Source of the DNA: JAPORY01 sp965215385
Lineage (GTDB): Bacteria; Pseudomonadota; Alphaproteobacteria; Rhodobacterales; Rhodobacteraceae
DNA: 64,000 bases
Assembly: GCA_965215385.1 (NCBI GenBank)
Contig: OZ244059.1
Coordinates: forward strand, 248,001-312,000
Reading direction: 5' to 3'
Of the stretch, positions 28,389 through 36,713 are shown piece by piece; position 1 is the stretch's first letter; every line of letters begins with the position of its first letter. The notes under the pieces were generated by a model. The model did not search any database. It had not been told where the DNA came from and was given only the letters and a program-made list of their open reading frames with translations. A program made the position numbers and the translations under genes.

Positions 28389-28962
28389 CGTTGATCTCAG
28401 AAAGATGCATCTCACGATCGAGGATGTCTTTCACGACGGCGGCCCTATTGCTGCAAAGCCTTCCCGACGCGGAGCGGCCATTGCCGTGATTAAGAATCCG
28501 TTTGCTAATCAATACCAAGAAGAAATTGGCAGCTTTATGGAAGTTCTTCGACCCCTTGGATTGATTCTGGCGAAAAATCTGGTTGAAGGTTTGGGTGGGG
28601 CGGAAAACATTGAAGGTTATGGTAAGGGCGCAATCGTCGGCCTTAACGGTGAACTCGAGCACGGTGCGCTCTGGCACGCACCGGGCGGGTATGCCATGCG
28701 AGAAGTACTCGGTGGCACGAAAGCTATCGTGCCGTCGGCTAAGAAAGTCGCGGCCGCAGGTGCCCGAATTGACATCCCAATCGCCCACACTCAGGCCGCA
28801 TATGTGCGCAGTCACTTTGACTCAATGGAAGTTGGTCTGAATGATGCCCCGCGCTCAGATGAAGTCGCCTATGTGTTAGTAATGATGACTGGTCCGCGAA
28901 TTCATGCCCGTGTGGGTGGTTTGCAGGCCGCAGATGTAATTGGCGAAGATGGGTTGCGATAG
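28381..28962 (+). CDS. DUF1185 (amino acid synthesis family) protein, copy 1
   Basis: A 193-residue DUF1185/AA_synth protein. Family blocks are KNPFANQYQEE, ENIEGYGKGAIVGLNGELEHGALWH, IVPSAKKVAAAGARIDIPIAH, AAYVRSHFDS and the terminal GEDGLR. The fold is described as trimeric and chorismate-mutase-like, but no reaction is established, and 'amino acid synthesis' is only a database label. Overlap with UPF0280 implies coupled expression. Its co-occurrence with the reductase suggests it acts on, or after, the reduced or opened ring. Copy 2 lies 157 bases downstream. Confidence 0.85.
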   Translation: MANVDLRKMHLTIEDVFHDGGPIAAKPSRRGAAIAVIKNPFANQYQEEIGSFMEVLRPLGLILAKNLVEGLGGAENIEGYGKGAIVGLNGELEHGALWHAPGGYAMREVLGGTKAIVPSAKKVAAAGARIDIPIAHTQAAYVRSHFDSMEVGLNDAPRSDEVAYVLVMMTGPRIHARVGGLQAADVIGEDGLR

Positions 28963-29119
28963 TCAAAGTGACAATAAGTCCACTTTTACCACAGTCAGGC
29001 TTCTAAACACTGATCAGGTATCGTCGAGTTCAAGCAATAGAAATTAAAAGATCAATGGCGGCGGATGGGGTTGAAACAGAGAAGGGGACACTGCCAGAGG
29101 TGCCAAAAGGGGTGATGAA

Positions 29120-29698
29120 ATGAAGATTCGTAAGCTTATCGCAACTATTGAAGAAACCCATCAAGAGGTTGGGCAAACTATTAAACCGCCAACGCGGAAA
29201 GCAATCGCCGCCGCGATCATTGATAATCCATTCGCAGGCAAATTTGTTGCGGACTTGACTGAACTCATTGAGTATGGGGCGCAACTCGGAAAATTGCTGG
29301 GAGAACGGGCCGTACAGATGCTTGGGGTTTCTCCCTCGGCGATAGAGAGCTATGGCAAAGCGGCGATGGTCGGCGAGGACGGTGAGCTAGAACACGCTGC
29401 CGCCATTTTGCACCCAAAGTTAGGCGCACCATTGCGATCATCGGTTGCGAAGGGTGCCGCCCTCGTGCCCTCTTCGAAGAAGCGCGGTGGTCCGGGGCAG
29501 GATCTTGACATTCCGCTTGGTCATAAGGATGCCGCCTATGTGCGCTCGCACTTTGATGGCGCAACAATTCGATTGCCTGACGCGCCAAAACGCGATGAAA
29601 TTCTTGTTGCTATTGCGGTAACGGATAGTGGTCGGCCGCTTCCTCGAGTCGGGGGATTAGAAGTCGATAGGATCGTCGGAGAGGATGGCTTGCGCTAA
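29120..29698 (+). CDS. DUF1185 (amino acid synthesis family) protein, copy 2
   Basis: A 192-residue paralogue of the preceding protein, sharing DNPFAGKF, ESYGKAAMVGEDGELEHAA, VPSSKK, DIPLGHKDAAYVRSHFD and VGEDGLR; I judge identity to be around 40 per cent by eye. The divergence argues for two different subunits or activities rather than a recent duplication. A 22-codon open frame (from about 29054) ends in an ATGA-like overlap with its start, which could couple translation to upstream ribosomes. This is the last gene of the catabolic operon; a terminator-like hairpin follows before obgE. Confidence 0.83.
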   Translation: MKIRKLIATIEETHQEVGQTIKPPTRKAIAAAIIDNPFAGKFVADLTELIEYGAQLGKLLGERAVQMLGVSPSAIESYGKAAMVGEDGELEHAAAILHPKLGAPLRSSVAKGAALVPSSKKRGGPGQDLDIPLGHKDAAYVRSHFDGATIRLPDAPKRDEILVAIAVTDSGRPLPRVGGLEVDRIVGEDGLR

Positions 29699-29909
29699 AG
29701 CATCCATCGTCATCGGCACTTGTTTTTTCGAGGATAATCACCGATGCGAATATTGCCCAAACCTCGACTCTCTTCATCAGGGCAACTATCCGTTGATTTT
29801 GATTTGAAGAAGTGAAGTGAGGAAAGTGGATTAATGTTCTTGGAAAAATTACTGCACTCTCGTGACCGCTTGCGTGGCTTAAGTCAGTTGGTCAAATCAC
29901 TCACTCAAG

Positions 29910-29941
29910 AGTGAATATTAGTGCCTGTCATTCACTTTTTT
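29910..29941 (+). terminator. Intrinsic terminator between the catabolic operon and obgE
   Basis: AGTGAAT (29910-29916) pairs with ATTCACT (29930-29936), followed by a run of T to 29941. The left arm can instead pair with TCACTC just upstream (29901-29906, GAGTGA at 29909-29914), giving a mutually exclusive hairpin. It lies 34 bases before the obgE start. Confidence 0.5.
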
Positions 29942-29974
29942 CCACATAAAACGGCCTAAATCTTTGAGGACTAA

Positions 29975-31009
29975 TTGAAATTTCTTGACTTGGCCCGCGT
30001 GCATGTCCGCTCTGGTTCTGGCGGTTCAGGCTGCATCAGTTTTCGACGCGAAAAATTTGTCGAATTTGGTGGTCCCGACGGCGGTGATGGCGGCGACGGC
30101 GGTTCCGTACATGTTATCGCCATTGATGGTCTGAATACATTGGTCGACTATCGCTATCAGCAGCATCACTTTGCTGAGGATGGCAAGTCAGGTTCGGGCA
30201 AGCGACGCACCGGGCGCAATGGCAATCCTGTGACTTTGCGAGTCCCAGTCGGAACTGAAGTCCTTGATGAAGATCAGAGCACGGTTATTGCCGATCTTAC
30301 CGATGCGGGTGAGTCTGTTGAAGTTGCACGGGGCGGGAAGGGCGGCTTTGGAAATTTCCGTTACAAGAGCTCGACAAATCAAGCCCCTCGGCAAGCACAA
30401 CCTGGCCAGCCTGGTGTTGAACGGACTCTGTGGCTGCGACTCAAACTCATCGCCGATGTTGGCTTGGTCGGATTGCCAAATTCTGGAAAATCCACTTTTC
30501 TCGCGGCCGTTACTAATGCGCGTCCAAAAATCGCATCGTATCCCTTTACGACTCTGCACCCTGGCCTTGGGGTTGTTCGGATTGACAATCAGGAGTTTGT
30601 TCTTGCCGATGTACCGGGACTGATTGCTGGGGCACATCAGGGTAAAGGAATCGGTCACCAATTTCTGGCACATGTCGAACGATGCACGGTGCTACTGCAA
30701 CTCGTGGATTGTTCATCTCGTACCGTATTGGAAGATTATCGCTCTGTGATTGCTGAGATTAGCACCTATGGGCATCAGCTAGAGGCAAAGCCTCGGGTTT
30801 TGGCCTTGAGCAAAATTGACGCCTTGTCGCGCAACCAGCAAGCGGAGGTCATAGCGGAACTTCGGCAATCAAGTGCACAGGAGGTCTATGCGTTATCTGC
30901 GGCAACGGGGCAGGGAGTAGATCATATGTTACGAATTTTGAGCAGTGAGGTTTCCTCGCACCGTCGAGCCAGCGAAAATTCGCAAGGGACAAGGGCATGG
31001 CATCCATAA
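29975..31009 (+). CDS. obgE: GTPase ObgE/CgtA
   Basis: Ribosome-associated GTPase for 50S maturation and stress control. The 344-residue protein has the glycine-rich OBG domain (SGSGGSGCISFRREKFVEFGGPDGGDGGDGG, here in parts), P-loop GLPNSGKST, switch FTTLHPGLGVV, DVPGLI, and an SKID-type specificity motif. The start codon is TTG at 29975, supported by GAGG 6 bases upstream and by the canonical MKFLD N-terminus. It overlaps proB by 13 bases. Normally the gene lies close to rpmA; here it is separated by the catabolic island. Confidence 0.97.
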   Translation: MKFLDLARVHVRSGSGGSGCISFRREKFVEFGGPDGGDGGDGGSVHVIAIDGLNTLVDYRYQQHHFAEDGKSGSGKRRTGRNGNPVTLRVPVGTEVLDEDQSTVIADLTDAGESVEVARGGKGGFGNFRYKSSTNQAPRQAQPGQPGVERTLWLRLKLIADVGLVGLPNSGKSTFLAAVTNARPKIASYPFTTLHPGLGVVRIDNQEFVLADVPGLIAGAHQGKGIGHQFLAHVERCTVLLQLVDCSSRTVLEDYRSVIAEISTYGHQLEAKPRVLALSKIDALSRNQQAEVIAELRQSSAQEVYALSAATGQGVDHMLRILSSEVSSHRRASENSQGTRAWHP

Positions 31010-32103
31010 CCGATAGTCGTCGTGTGGTCGTCAAAATTGGCTCCAAATTGTTAGTTGAGCAATCGAATGGTGAACTCAAGGCACACTGGCTACAAACGCT
31101 GTGCGAAGATATTGCGGCGTTCAAGGGTATAGACCGGGATATAATTATCGTATCATCTGGCGCGATTGCGCTGGGACGGCGTGCACTGGGCTTAACAGAT
31201 GAAAAGCTGTCACTTGATCAATCCCAAGCTGCTGCTGCTATCGGTCAGGTACGGCTCGCACACGCCTATGAAGAAGCTTTCGCTCGACATCATCTTGTAA
31301 CAGCGCAGATATTAGTGACGCTTGATGACTGCCACGACCGCCGTCGATATCTCAATTCACGATCAACAATACAAAATTTGCTACGGCACGGAGTTATTCC
31401 GATCGTAAACGAAAACGATAGCATTGCGACTGACGAAATTCGGTATGGCGATAATGATCGTTTAGCGGCTCAAGTCGCCGTGACCATTGGTGCCGATCAA
31501 TTGATATTGCTATCTGATGTTGACGGATTGTATTCAGCGGATCCTGCGATCTCCAAGAACGCCGAGCGACTGAGCCAAGTTGACAGAATCACCCAAGAGA
31601 TTGAGGAGATGGCGGGTGATGCCGGTTCAGGATTGTCGAAAGGTGGGATGAAGACCAAAATTCTAGCGGCTAAGACGGCAATCGCCGCTGGTTGTAGCAT
31701 GGTCATAGCGCCGGGAATGACAGAGAATCCGTTGCGCAAACTAATGGCGGGCGGGGCCGCTACTTGGTTTACACCGCAGCTGGACGTGCAAACGGCGAGA
31801 AAGCGTTGGATTTCGTCCATGAAGCCCGCTGGCAACGTTGTTGTTGACACCGGTGCAGTTGCAGCTTTGCGGTCGGGAAAGTCTTTACTGCCGGCTGGGG
31901 TGGAGACTGTAGTCGGGGCATTTAATCGTGGTGATCCAGTTACGATTTCAGATCACAACGGTCAAATCGTTGGTCACGGACTTTCACGATACTCAGCCGC
32001 AGAAATCGAGGCCATTAAGGGCTTCCGCTCACACGAGGTTGAGAGTATTCTTGGTTATCCAAATCGATCAGCATTAATTCATCGTGATGACATGGCGTTT
32101 TAA
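30997..32103 (+). CDS. proB: Glutamate 5-kinase
   Basis: First enzyme of proline synthesis, forming glutamyl 5-phosphate. The 368-residue protein has the kinase start VVVKIGSKLLV, SSGAIALGRR, NENDSIATDEIRYGDNDRLAA, and GMKTKILAAK, followed by a C-terminal PUA domain (about 275-360, VETVVGAFNRGDPVTI). The start overlaps the obgE end. The partner proA lies 4.6 kb further on instead of adjacent, separated by a toxin module, a decayed ATPase gene and an acyl-CoA ligase. Confidence 0.97.
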   Translation: MASITDSRRVVVKIGSKLLVEQSNGELKAHWLQTLCEDIAAFKGIDRDIIIVSSGAIALGRRALGLTDEKLSLDQSQAAAAIGQVRLAHAYEEAFARHHLVTAQILVTLDDCHDRRRYLNSRSTIQNLLRHGVIPIVNENDSIATDEIRYGDNDRLAAQVAVTIGADQLILLSDVDGLYSADPAISKNAERLSQVDRITQEIEEMAGDAGSGLSKGGMKTKILAAKTAIAAGCSMVIAPGMTENPLRKLMAGGAATWFTPQLDVQTARKRWISSMKPAGNVVVDTGAVAALRSGKSLLPAGVETVVGAFNRGDPVTISDHNGQIVGHGLSRYSAAEIEAIKGFRSHEVESILGYPNRSALIHRDDMAF

Positions 32104-32381
32104 GCACTGCTGCATAGACGACAACCTATTAGCACTTGGATTGGTTTGTCCGATTTATTGCTCCGTCATTGTTCGAAGATTCCGTTATATGGATTTGTTG
32201 AATAATCACGTCTTTCAATCATCAGGCTCTTCGCATCTTGTATATCCTTTGCAATTTAAACTTGCGCTAACTGACATACGGCAGAACTCTGACATCTATC
32301 TGACCTCTGCACCCGGTGTGAAGGCAATAAGAAGTAGTCACTGCCGCGAATGGCAGTGCGATGTAAAAACCCGAGCGAAGA

Positions 32382-32708
32382 TCAATTGTCATCGCTGGCA
32401 ATGAAGACCACGTAATCGCGCTCTATCTGTCGATGAAAATGCTCAGGCAAGATTGCCCAATCACGAACTTCTACCAAAAAGGGGATCGGCGATTCTCGGA
32501 GCGCTGCCTTCAATTTATCGATGTCTTCAGGCGGGATTCTTTGTAACTCTTTTGTGCGCAGAACAAGATCGAGATCACTGCCCTCATGACTCCTGCCATT
32601 GACACGACTTCCATAAGCCCAGACTTCGACATTTGGCAGACTCACGGCAAACAATGCCGTCAAAGTCGTGCGATGTCGTGGCTCAATATCCAATCGATCA
32701 CCGATCAT
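32382..32708 (-). CDS. MNT-domain nucleotidyltransferase (antitoxin, MntA-like)
   Basis: A 108-residue minimal nucleotidyltransferase. The catalytic motif G-S-x10-D-x-D reads YGSRVNGRSHEGSDLDLVL. MntA-type proteins neutralise HEPN partners by adding AMP to a tyrosine. ATG 32708 overlaps the HEPN stop by 11 bases, the normal order for this pair. The gene is intact, unlike most defence-type genes in the window. Confidence 0.85.
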   Translation of the reverse strand: MIGDRLDIEPRHRTTLTALFAVSLPNVEVWAYGSRVNGRSHEGSDLDLVLRTKELQRIPPEDIDKLKAALRESPIPFLVEVRDWAILPEHFHRQIERDYVVFIASDDN

Positions 32709-33123
32709 CTGTCTGATCAATCATATCGGCCAGTGATTTAGCATCCTCAATAAAAGTTGGCAGCAACTTTAGTGTCTTTTCCGCGAAATCTTCGCCATAG
32801 TTGTGAACCGTCTCGTTGCGATTATCGCGATAGTGGAGCCAACGCTCGACGACGTCCGTTGCCAAAAGCCCATGCTTCGCGGCGTGCCGAAAAAGGTCTT
32901 TGTAAGCCAGTCGATCGGCTCGCTGATTGCTAGCAAAATACGCGGCCAGACGCTTTCGCAATAAATTGCCACCCTGCTCAAGTACCAATTCAAACTCTTT
33001 GACGCACGCAGCCCGATAGATATCGTAGAGAGGCAAACTTTGATTCTTGAGGGTGGCAATCTCATCGCTTGCATATTGTAAGCTGTTGATACAGCGCCGA
33101 AGGAAGGATGTATCAATTGTCAT
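32698..33123 (-). CDS. HEPN-domain protein (toxin, HepT/HI0074-like)
   Basis: A 141-residue helical protein of the nucleotidyltransferase substrate-binding (HI0074) group. The RNase-like HEPN motif R-N-x3-H is present as RNETVH, with a tyrosine (HNYG) shortly after that matches the site AMPylated in HepT relatives. ATG 33123 has a strong AGGAGG 9 bases upstream. With the MNT gene it forms a complete type VII-like toxin-antitoxin module inserted between proB and proA. Confidence 0.82.
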   Translation of the reverse strand: MTIDTSFLRRCINSLQYASDEIATLKNQSLPLYDIYRAACVKEFELVLEQGGNLLRKRLAAYFASNQRADRLAYKDLFRHAAKHGLLATDVVERWLHYRDNRNETVHNYGEDFAEKTLKLLPTFIEDAKSLADMIDQTDDR

Positions 33124-33337
33124 ACAGCAAGCCTCCTGAAACTGCCCGCTTCCGTGTTCGTTGCAGCCTTTTATCTGGTGAATGTTGCTTTTCAACTACA
33201 ATCGACGCAAGATCGCTTAATACCAAACGACTGATGATGTTCCTAAAAATCAGATATCTTGACATCATGGGTCAAAATAAATTCGCCTAATCGACAAAAA
33301 CTAAGAAGAATATTATGGGTCTGATGATGAAAGCGAC

Positions 33338-34163
33338 ATGCCATCCCCTATTCACATTGAGTCTACTGAACATACCCTCTCAAATGTTTCATTGAGTCTA
33401 GTTGAATCGGATAGAGAAAACAAAAATGAAGAAATGGCTTCTGATCGACTCTGTTCTAGTAGAATTCTTGTATCAGTTGATCAACACGAACGAACTCTTC
33501 CAATTGGATATTATCGGGGAGTAAGGAGAGTTCCTCTCACACGAGAGAAGTCTCCACTAAATCCAGAAGGATGGCCTTCACCCGTAAATTTCCAATCTTT
33601 AGGTCCGCGTTTACTTGAGGATGAAAGGATCGCCGAAATTTGGGATAGTTTAGCACTAACGCAATCCGAGGAATTCATTGTTGACGTTTTGAACTTGGCT
33701 ACGCGACCGACTATCGAACGGATTGCGGTTATGGGTGACTGTGCCAGATATATTGATCCCTTCAGACGTAGAGTCAGAAGTCGTCGCATTCATTGTTGTA
33801 AAACTAAAATCCGCGTCACGTCCTGTGCCCATAGAACGGCTTGGCGACGGTGTTAAGCGGCTAATTGGAATCGCATTGGCATTGGCTAGTTGTCAAAATG
33901 GCATACTCCTAATCGACGAGGTCGCGAACGGGATTCACTACTCAATACTACCGACACTGTGGACAATGATTTTCGAAGCGACAAGGGAAGGCAATATTCA
34001 AGTTATCTCGGCAACACACAGTTTGGATTGTATATCGTTAAAAGTCGGGGGTAACTCACTTTGCTTGTTAGCCTGGTTAGTTCTGCCCCTTGAAGCCGGC
34101 GTGAACGCAATTTTGGTACTGAGAAGTTGCTCGGCACTTAGGCAATGGGAGGACTTCTCCTAA
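33338..34163 (+). pseudogene. Decayed AAA/OLD-like ATPase gene
   Basis: Remnant of an AAA_21/OLD-type ATPase. The C-terminal part is clear: RLGDGVKRLIGIALALA as the signature region, GILLIDEVANGIHYS as Walker B, and ISATHSLDCI as the D-loop and switch. It is in a different frame from the upstream stretch (ERIAVMGDCARY onward), so a frameshift lies near 33780. No Walker A is found upstream, and the tail after 34050 is unrelated-looking. The gene is truncated at the 5' end and broken. It is base-composition poorer in GC than its neighbours, suggesting foreign origin. Confidence 0.65.
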
Positions 34164-34672
34164 TGGAGAGGATGGGGCCACATGACGGCCTAACCGGACA
34201 AAATCAAGATTTGCTCTGATTATCAGTGGCAATGGTTTGTGCATTAGAAATTACACCTAATGCTCACCCCACGCAACTGAATGCAACCTTTTGCGGGAAG
34301 TCAATGCAAGTAATGAATAATCCCCCAACACATTGGAGATTAGCGTGATCTGCAAGCGTGGACGTCTCGTGGCATAAGAAATGCCTGATCTGATTTTGTT
34401 TACACCGGAAAACAATCTGAAGGCCTCTCCGCGGCAACCTCAGCGTCGAGAGAACAAATCGAGTGCATCAAGCGATTGGAAGATTCTGATGAGTGCGGCT
34501 GCTGGGTACTATTGAATTTTACTTCCAAATATTCAGAACAACAGAGATCGCGGCAAAAACCGCAATAACTGTTTCGTTGATCCCCGCCCAGACGACAGTA
34601 TCTTGAAGTCCGATACCGTCAAATGGGAGCCGAGAAGCACAGCGATAATTTGTGGGCAATTTGCAGTCGTTA
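34164..34672. other. Gene-poor stretch, with one possible small membrane ORF
   Basis: Mostly unassignable sequence after the ATPase relic. One candidate on the minus strand (34692 to 34519, 57 codons) starts inside the 3' end of the acyl-CoA ligase gene and ends with a hydrophobic helix (TVIAVFAAISVVLNIWK). It has no visible ribosome site and no family match that I know. Confidence 0.25.
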
Positions 34673-36451
34673 CTAAGGCGATTGCAATTCATTGTCGCTA
34701 CGGTGAAGCATCTTTAGCATTTTTTCGCGCATGATGAATTTCTGCGGTTTGCCGGTGATTGTCATCGGCAGCTCGTCCACAATGCGAATGTGTTGCGGAA
34801 TTTTGTAATGCGCGATCTGATCCTTCGCAAACGCTTGCAATTCTTCAGGCGTGAGGGTTTCACCAGGTTTCTTAATGGCCCAAGCGCAAACAACTTCACC
34901 AAACCTCGCATCCGGTATTCCGAAAACCTGTATATCAATCACTTTGGGATGCCGAATGAGATACTCCTCGACCTCGCGCGGAAAGATATTTTCGCCACCG
35001 CGGATAATCATGTCTTTCACCCGACCGACGATCGCACAAAAACCCTGTGAATCGATGACCGCTAGATCACCACTGTGCATCCACCCGTCAATAATGCACT
35101 CTTCAGTTTTCTCGTCATCTTGCCAATAACCCTTCATCACCGAGTAGCCCCGCGTGCAAAGTTGACCCTTCTGTCCAACCGGCACGATTTGGTTGTTGGA
35201 ATCAATGATCTTTACTTCAAGATGTGGATGAACCCTGCCAACAGTCTCACAACGTTTATCAGTCGGATCGTCGACAAAACTCTGAAACGATACCGGCGAA
35301 GTCTCAGTCATACCGTAGGCAATAGTGACTTCCCGCATATTCATCTCTGAGTTCACGCGCTCCATGATTTCAATAGGACACGGCGAGCCGGCCATGATTC
35401 CAGTTCGCAAACTTGATAGATCGCGAGGGTTGCTCTCTAGTTCATTGAGCATGGCAACAAACATGGTTGGCACACCGTATAGGGCACTACCGCCGTGTTT
35501 CACGATAGCATCAAGCGTCTTTTTGTCATCGAAACCTTCGCTCGGAAATATCATGGCCGCACCTTTGCTGACGGCACCCAATACCCCCATGACCATCCCA
35601 AAGCAGTGGTAGAGCGGGACCGGAATGACCAATTTGTCTGTTGCTGTTAGCGCGATACAGTCTGTCACATATCGCGCATTGTTGACGATATTGTAATGTG
35701 ACAACGTTGCACCTTTTGGTGCCCCCGTTGTTCCCGAAGTGAATTGGATATTAATCGAGTCGTCAGGGCTGAGTGCGTCGCTAATTGCCGATAACTGTCC
35801 CAATTCCGATGGCCCACCAAGCTGACGAATCTCATCGAATGAAAACGTTCCCGTTGCGGCATCACGCCCCATCACGATAACGCTCTGCAAATGTGGTAAT
35901 CGTTCGGATTGCAACTGACCCGCAGGACAGTTGGCGAGTTCCGGCGCGACCGCCGTCAACATGTCGAGATAATCGGAAGTCTTAAAACGCCGAGACGTCA
36001 CTAGTGCCTTACACTGGACCGTATTTAGGGCATACTCTAATTCTCCCACACGATAAGCGGGATTAATGTTTACGAGAATCAGGCCGATCCTTGCGGTAGC
36101 AAATTGAGTGAGTAGCCATTCCAAGCGGTTTGGCGACCAAATTCCGACGCGATCACCTGTCACCAAGCCAATGGCCAAGAACCCAGCTGCAACCTCATCA
36201 ATGGCCTTCTCTAATTCAAGATAGTTCATCTTTGCGTCTTGTTCGCAAAACACCACCGCATCGCGCTGTCCAAAGTTCGCAACTGTTTCTCGCAACAGCT
36301 CGGGAATTGTTTGGTAAACAAGTGGGGGATGCACTCGTCCACGAACATACGATTGTCCATTCAACGGTGCGAGCGAATCGTCCTCTTGACCTGAACGTAA
36401 CACCTGGGCAGTGGATAGTCCCATCCTTTTCTCACCTCGACTTGCCATCAT
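34673..36451 (-). CDS. Fatty-acyl-CoA synthetase family (AMP-binding) protein
   Basis: A 592-residue adenylate-forming ligase that activates a carboxylic acid to its CoA thioester. Core motifs are FTSGTTGAPKGATLSHYN (P-loop), YGMTETSP, GWMHSGDLAV, RVKDMIIRGGENIFP and the catalytic lysine in TITGKPQKF. The sequence sits with the ACSF2/medium-chain group. ATG at 36451 is followed by alternatives at 36448 and 36424; the last begins nearer the conserved part. It is a single-gene unit on the opposite strand to proB and proA. Its substrate is unknown; it could serve fatty acids or an acid released by the catabolic island. Confidence 0.88.
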   Translation of the reverse strand: MMASRGEKRMGLSTAQVLRSGQEDDSLAPLNGQSYVRGRVHPPLVYQTIPELLRETVANFGQRDAVVFCEQDAKMNYLELEKAIDEVAAGFLAIGLVTGDRVGIWSPNRLEWLLTQFATARIGLILVNINPAYRVGELEYALNTVQCKALVTSRRFKTSDYLDMLTAVAPELANCPAGQLQSERLPHLQSVIVMGRDAATGTFSFDEIRQLGGPSELGQLSAISDALSPDDSINIQFTSGTTGAPKGATLSHYNIVNNARYVTDCIALTATDKLVIPVPLYHCFGMVMGVLGAVSKGAAMIFPSEGFDDKKTLDAIVKHGGSALYGVPTMFVAMLNELESNPRDLSSLRTGIMAGSPCPIEIMERVNSEMNMREVTIAYGMTETSPVSFQSFVDDPTDKRCETVGRVHPHLEVKIIDSNNQIVPVGQKGQLCTRGYSVMKGYWQDDEKTEECIIDGWMHSGDLAVIDSQGFCAIVGRVKDMIIRGGENIFPREVEEYLIRHPKVIDIQVFGIPDARFGEVVCAWAIKKPGETLTPEELQAFAKDQIAHYKIPQHIRIVDELPMTITGKPQKFIMREKMLKMLHRSDNELQSP

Positions 36452-36713
36452 CGACTTCTTTCAACTACAAATCTATCACTCTGATTGGGCTCGAACGCTG
36501 TATAACCTGCTCAAGGCTCGATTTGACCTTTATCGGACCACAAGCCATTCGAAATTATTTTACGCAATCCGAAGATTGAGCAAACGCGGTTTTGATCGCG
36601 ATTTGGCACGAACAATGTGTCCAAACAAGGCATTGCGCAATTTGCTCAGAGTTGTAAGTAATCAGCACCATTGCATCTACACTTAAATTCAAGTCGATAA
36701 ACCTTGCGCCGCC

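Noticed and set aside
29054..29122. 22-codon frame overlapping the start of the second DUF1185 gene
   Set aside because: Could couple translation, but it is short and could occur by chance; mentioned only under the DUF1185 entry.
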